Of a stretch of 12,220 bases of DNA, positions 9,645 to 12,220 are shown in pieces (the stretch's first letter is position 1; every line of letters begins with the position of its first letter). Source of the stretch: Euperipatoides rowelli (lineage: Eukaryota; Onychophora; Udeonychophora; Euonychophora; Peripatopsidae); assembly GCA_003024985.2 (NCBI GenBank), contig PXIH01S0046342.1; one strand, 5' to 3'. A program made the translations under genes and the position numbers. Under the pieces are notes generated by a model that ran no database searches, was not told the origin of the DNA, and saw nothing but the letters and a program-made list of their open reading frames with translations.

Positions 9645-9652
9645 TAAATAAA
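9643..9652 (+). promoter_or_regulatory. Overlapping AATAAA polyadenylation-type hexamers
   Basis: Two overlapping AATAAA hexamers sit directly at the end of the candidate reading frame. AATAAA is common by chance in this A+T-rich DNA, so the call rests mainly on position. No supporting GT-rich downstream element is evident immediately after it; the following 50 bases are pyrimidine-rich. Confidence 0.2.
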
Positions 9653-10204
9653 AACTCTTTACCCTTTCCTTTTCTACCACTAGGTATATTTATACATCCC
9701 TCCCTCCCTCCACACATTATTCACATTTCTACACTGGTTCTAACTTACTGTTGTATGCTGTACTGCGTGTGTGCATTTGATAGTGATTCTATACCTATTT
9801 ATTTTAAATGTTGGGTGGTGTAGTTTTACTGAGCTAGTTAGGAAATGCTTATGCTATTTCACTGTCTGTGTCTTCTTCACTACTTTTTAGATTATAAAGG
9901 ATTTCAGTAAGTTTAGCTATTTGATCTTTTGCATAACTTCAATATCAAACAGTCCAGCAATCTTATCTAATTCCATCTCCTATCTTAATACACTCTATTT
10001 AAAGTTTTAAGCACCTTTCTATTATTTTATATAGTATGTGGATTTCTCCATCTGAATTAAACAACTGTATGCATAGTTTTAAGATATTTCCTCCCCTATT
10101 TATTACACTAGTTAACATACAGTACTCCATACAGTTTCTTTTCTGTTTCAGAACATCTACCTGAATTAATAACTACTTAAATAAATAAATTATTTTTATG
10201 CTCT
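9653..10204. other. T- and pyrimidine-rich non-coding stretch
   Basis: This stretch is less A-rich and more T/C-rich on the plus strand than the rest of the window, as seen in introns or 3' untranslated sequence of a plus-strand gene. There is no sustained open frame. If the frame at 9480-9644 is real, this would be the DNA beyond its end or its downstream intron. Confidence 0.4.
9697..9711. repeat. (TCCC)n microsatellite
   Basis: Three TCCC units and a partial unit occur in a pyrimidine-rich stretch. Confidence 0.8.
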
Positions 10205-10236
10205 TGTGTTTGTGTGTGTGTGTGCGCGCGCGTGTG
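10205..10236. repeat. GT/GC alternating microsatellite
   Basis: A (TG)n tract runs into (CG)n and back to TGTG. From 10211 to 10236 it is 26 bases of strict pyrimidine-purine alternation, the classic sequence for left-handed Z-DNA. It is followed at once by a purine-only stretch (about 10237-10255). Confidence 0.85.
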
Positions 10237-10313
10237 AAGGGAGGGAAGAAAGGAGTTGTTAAAATATGTACTACTTTACCAAATATTGAATTTGTGTCAC
10301 AGTGCCTTTGGTG

Positions 10314-10389
10314 GGGATTGTCTGAATCTTATTTCTATGTGATTAATACCTGTTTATTAATCATATAGAAATAAGATTCAGAAAATCTT
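10314..10389. repeat. Near-perfect hairpin, about 35 paired positions
   Basis: The arm 10321-10348 pairs with 10355-10382 over 28 positions, with only one non-Watson-Crick pair, which would be G-U in a plus-strand transcript. The loop is just 6 bases (CCTGTT, 10349-10354). After a single mismatch (10320 with 10383) the stem continues for six more pairs, two of them G-U, to 10314 and 10389. The arms contain no simple repeat, so this is not a microsatellite artefact. It could be a small-RNA precursor, a very recent inverted duplication, or the core of a tiny MITE. A precursor is only a structural inference; no expression evidence exists in the sequence. Confidence 0.8.
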
Positions 10390-10502
10390 ACCGTGGTGGC
10401 GGGTAAGGAAATGTGGGCAAAAGGGGAAAAAGGAGTAGGCCTAGAGGGTTTTTTTATTTACATTATTGTATCTCTATCTGTAAAACTTTTTTTTGCTGAT
10501 TT

Positions 10503-10510
10503 GCTTAATG
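10503..10510 (+). repeat. 8-bp target-site duplication, left copy
   Basis: GCTTAATG lies directly before the left end of the hAT element and matches 11200-11207 exactly. Eight bases is the duplication length made by hAT transposases. Confidence 0.92.
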
Positions 10511-10600
10511 CAATGTTTCTTAACCTAAGGGTCGGGACCCAAAAGTGGGTCGCTTGTCATATTTCAAGGGTCGCGAGATATTTAAAAAAATATATATATT

Positions 10601-10803
10601 TCGAGATAACATACGATGTGTTTTTTAAAAATCTCGAGCCACTGCCATTAAATTTTATCGCTAAAACTTTATTGTGACAATTCTCCACAAATTTTATTTA
10701 TCAATCACTATCTGGCAACACTGTTAGATAGCGCTTCTCTATTTGTTAAAAATGTATTTATTTTTGAGATAGTAACATACGATGCGTTACTTTTTTAAAA
10801 TTT
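10601..10803 (+). repeat. Internal direct repeat inside the hAT element
   Basis: A unit around GAGATAACATACGATG followed by a T-run and AAAAT (about 10603-10631) recurs as GAGATAGTAACATACGATG followed by TTTTTTAAAAT (about 10766-10802). The pair is spaced by about 163 bases in the same orientation. Subterminal or internal repeats are common in hAT elements and can bind transposase, but a partial internal duplication explains it equally well. Confidence 0.6.
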
Positions 10804-10870
10804 ATAAATAAATAAAAAGTGCTTTGGTTATTTGATAAAAATGTTCTCACACTATGTACTTATTTAATAA

Positions 10871-10935
10871 GTAGTCAGTCTAATTTGTTTTTATTTGNAT
10901 GACTTATGGACTTGCTGCGTAGCATTCCTGACTAC
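10871..10935. repeat. 8-bp inverted repeat within hAT interior
   Basis: GTAGTCAG at 10871-10878 is complementary to CTGACTAC at 10928-10935, with about 49 bases between them, including an N at 10898. It lies near the middle of the element. Its role is unknown and it may be chance. Confidence 0.4.
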
Positions 10936-11199
10936 GTCATTAAATGTGTTGGCTGTACTTGTTGAATCTAACTATTTAATTAAAATTTAACAGCGTAACA
11001 TAGTGGCAAAAAAAATATAGATTTAATTGTTGTTTATATGTGTGTCATGGGTGTTTAAGTGGATGAGCAAGGGGTACATGGCTCCCGGGCNGCATGGGGT
11101 AGGTGATAACCAAAAAAAAAGCTTATCAAAATATAGGGTCGCTAAACCAAAACTATTAAACCAATCTGGGTCCCGACTCAAAAAGGTTAAGAAACCCTG

Positions 11200-11207
11200 G
11201 CTTAATG
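11200..11207 (+). repeat. 8-bp target-site duplication, right copy
   Basis: GCTTAATG directly follows the right end of the hAT element and is identical to 10503-10510. This fixes the element boundaries and the insertion event. Confidence 0.92.
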
Positions 11208-11841
11208 CATTATAAGAAGATAAAAATAAATAATTTTAATTTTTTATATTTAAAAAGCTATAAAGTATTATTTTTACACTTTTGAAGATATAACTTTAAA
11301 AAAAAAAGTTTACTAATATAGCTAGCTAAAAATAAGAATTTGACTCAATATATTATTCTTTCTATTTTGAGTTCTCAGTTTCAATTTTTAACAACACCTA
11401 TTTTTTGAAGTGGGGAAAAAACAGCTCAGGAAGCAACAGTGGGAGTTACCTTGTAACTGATCTGTTGGAGCAGTCTAACTTGACTCCTGCCAGCTCAGGA
11501 AATTAACTCAACTTATGATAATTACCATTAAAATATCAATGTAGCATGAAATGCAAGTAGAAATGAATCATTTCAATTGGTTTCTTAAGTTNGATGTGTG
11601 ACAATTGTCAATGTTATAAATAAAATAAAATAAAGTTGGTCATATCAGTCATTTCAAATAATAATAAAGTTGAAAAGTTTATAAACACAAATAAATGTAG
11701 CAAAGGAAGAAGTTCAAGTATTCTTAACTGAGAGTGAGTAATATGTGGACCACAGCATTCTGGCAACTTTACTTCCATTCAAAATAAAACTGCCAATTAT
11801 CAAGATTCACTGGGAGAGAAAAAACACAAGGAATGCATCGC
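11208..11841. other. AT-rich non-coding stretch
   Basis: There is no convincing gene. An 11-base direct repeat CAGCTCAGGAA occurs at 11422-11432 and 11491-11501. A frame on the plus strand is open from 11738 to a stop at 11960-11962 without a recognisable domain, and its second half lies inside the dispersed repeat, so it is probably not a gene. A single N is at 11592. Confidence 0.5.
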
Positions 11842-12118
11842 TGACTTAAGTCTTTTTTGCATGGACCTTTATTTCAACCATGGCCGAACCACATCTCAAC
11901 CCATGGACAAGGATTTTGCATTCAAAAGGACTTTTTTTTTCCTGTCTGTCAGGTTAATTTAACTTAAGCCATGTCCACACAATTGCGTTTCAACACAGTT
12001 AGTTGCCAAAGGAACACAACTCCTTCGCAATCATGGTTAGTTTAATTATTAAAAATAAAAATTACTTTGATGTAACATAAGGTTAATATATTTCATTTAG
12101 TTTAAACATTTTAGTTTG
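11842..12118 (+). repeat. Dispersed repeat, copy B (partner at 4326-4575)
   Basis: This is the second copy of the unit described at 4326-4575, in the same orientation about 7.5 kb downstream. Shared blocks are TTTCAACCATGG and GAACCACATC (about 11872-11894), a long T-run (about 11931-11940, continuing to CCTGTC), AAGCCAT near 11966, GTTAGTTGCC, and the 24-base exact block at 12028-12051. Copy B is about 25 bases longer, chiefly around 11895-11930. The similarity fades near 12118, so the right end is approximate. It has no coding capacity. Confidence 0.7.
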
Positions 12119-12220
12119 TAAAAAGATAGTCCAGTGGCTGAGGGGACTTCTGTGTGAATTTTTATGTACCTGAATAATGATTGCTGATTCTTTTAAATGA
12201 CTCCCAAACCTTTAAAAAAA
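12119..12220. other. Unassigned end of window
   Basis: About 100 bases follow the dispersed repeat with no recognised feature. This stretch has no counterpart after copy A, which is why the repeat boundary is placed near 12118. Confidence 0.4.

Larger units (their letters stand above)
10511..11199. mobile_element. Non-autonomous hAT element (689 bp)
   Basis: The left end is CAATGTTTCTTAACC. The right end, read inward on the minus strand, is CAGGGTTTCTTAACC, so the 15-base ends differ at two positions. The similarity continues inward to an exact shared GTCGGGACCC (10531-10540, and 11168-11177 on the other strand). Further in, both sides carry GGGTCGC motifs (about 10557 left strand context, 11137-11143 right), a common pattern in animal hAT-derived repeats. 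The termini are flanked by identical 8-bp duplications. No transposase or BED zinc finger frame is present; the interior is A+T-rich and stop-filled, so it must have been mobilised in trans. The left terminus carries AT where GG is expected (10513-10514), and this end may be mutated. Two N bases fall inside (10898 and 11091). Confidence 0.9.

Noticed and set aside
10393-10677. Plus-strand 94-codon frame.
   Set aside because: It crosses the left boundary of the hAT insertion at 10511, so about 170 of its 285 bases belong to the transposon. It has no domain and a poor coding pattern.
11027-11215. Plus-strand 62-codon frame containing an undetermined residue.
   Set aside because: It lies mostly in the 3' part of the hAT element, contains an N at 11091 and runs through the terminal inverted repeat.
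11450-11493. Minus-strand mini-exon: a TTTCCTGAG acceptor-like end, an open frame reading A-G-V-K-L-D-C-S-N-R-S-V-T, and an AAG/GTAACT donor at 11450/11449.
   Set aside because: It is under 50 bases, closed by stops on both sides, with no partner exon. Its flanks hold the same 11-base direct repeat (11422-11432 and 11491-11501), suggesting repeat-derived sequence.
11738-11962. Plus-strand frame open for 74 codons with mixed amino-acid composition.
   Set aside because: It has no start near its beginning, no recognisable domain, and its second half lies in the dispersed repeat copy B. The corresponding region of copy A is not kept open in the same way.

Overview
The window looks like non-coding nuclear DNA from an animal, most likely an invertebrate. 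It is very rich in A+T (roughly 70 percent by eye). It has single-base runs, microsatellites and three isolated N bases, and long stretches are closed by stops in every frame. There is no bacterial-style gene packing, no rRNA or tRNA I could recognise, and no CRISPR array. I cannot name the species. A gastropod or other mollusc would fit the base composition and the hAT-type repeats, but that is a guess.

Layout. 1-3540 is AT-rich DNA with no gene; one short exon-like piece (1122-1220) starts with an EGF-like N-G-G-x-C motif. About 3600-3990 is a long imperfect palindrome, probably a foldback or MITE-type element. 4326-4575 is the first copy of a dispersed repeat whose second copy, in the same orientation, lies at 11842-12118. 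5574-5888 is a moderately GC-rich open stretch of unknown nature. 5889-7620 is again AT-rich filler. 7625-7791 is a smaller palindromic element. 8880-9000 is a G-rich purine tract. 9480-9644 is the best protein-coding candidate: an exon-like open frame with a splice-acceptor-like sequence before it and AATAAA overlapping its stop. 10205-10236 is a GT/GC microsatellite and 10314-10389 a near-perfect hairpin of about 35 paired positions. 10511-11199 is a clearly bounded non-autonomous hAT element with an exact 8-bp target-site duplication.

The firmest calls are the hAT element, the near-perfect hairpin, the two-copy dispersed repeat and the 3.6-4.0 kb palindrome. Taken together this is an intergenic or intronic region shaped by insertion of small non-autonomous DNA transposons. 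The sequence does not support a multi-gene functional system. The points most worth following are the hairpin at 10314-10389 as a possible small-RNA precursor, the unnamed two-copy repeat family, and the candidate exon at 9480-9644.
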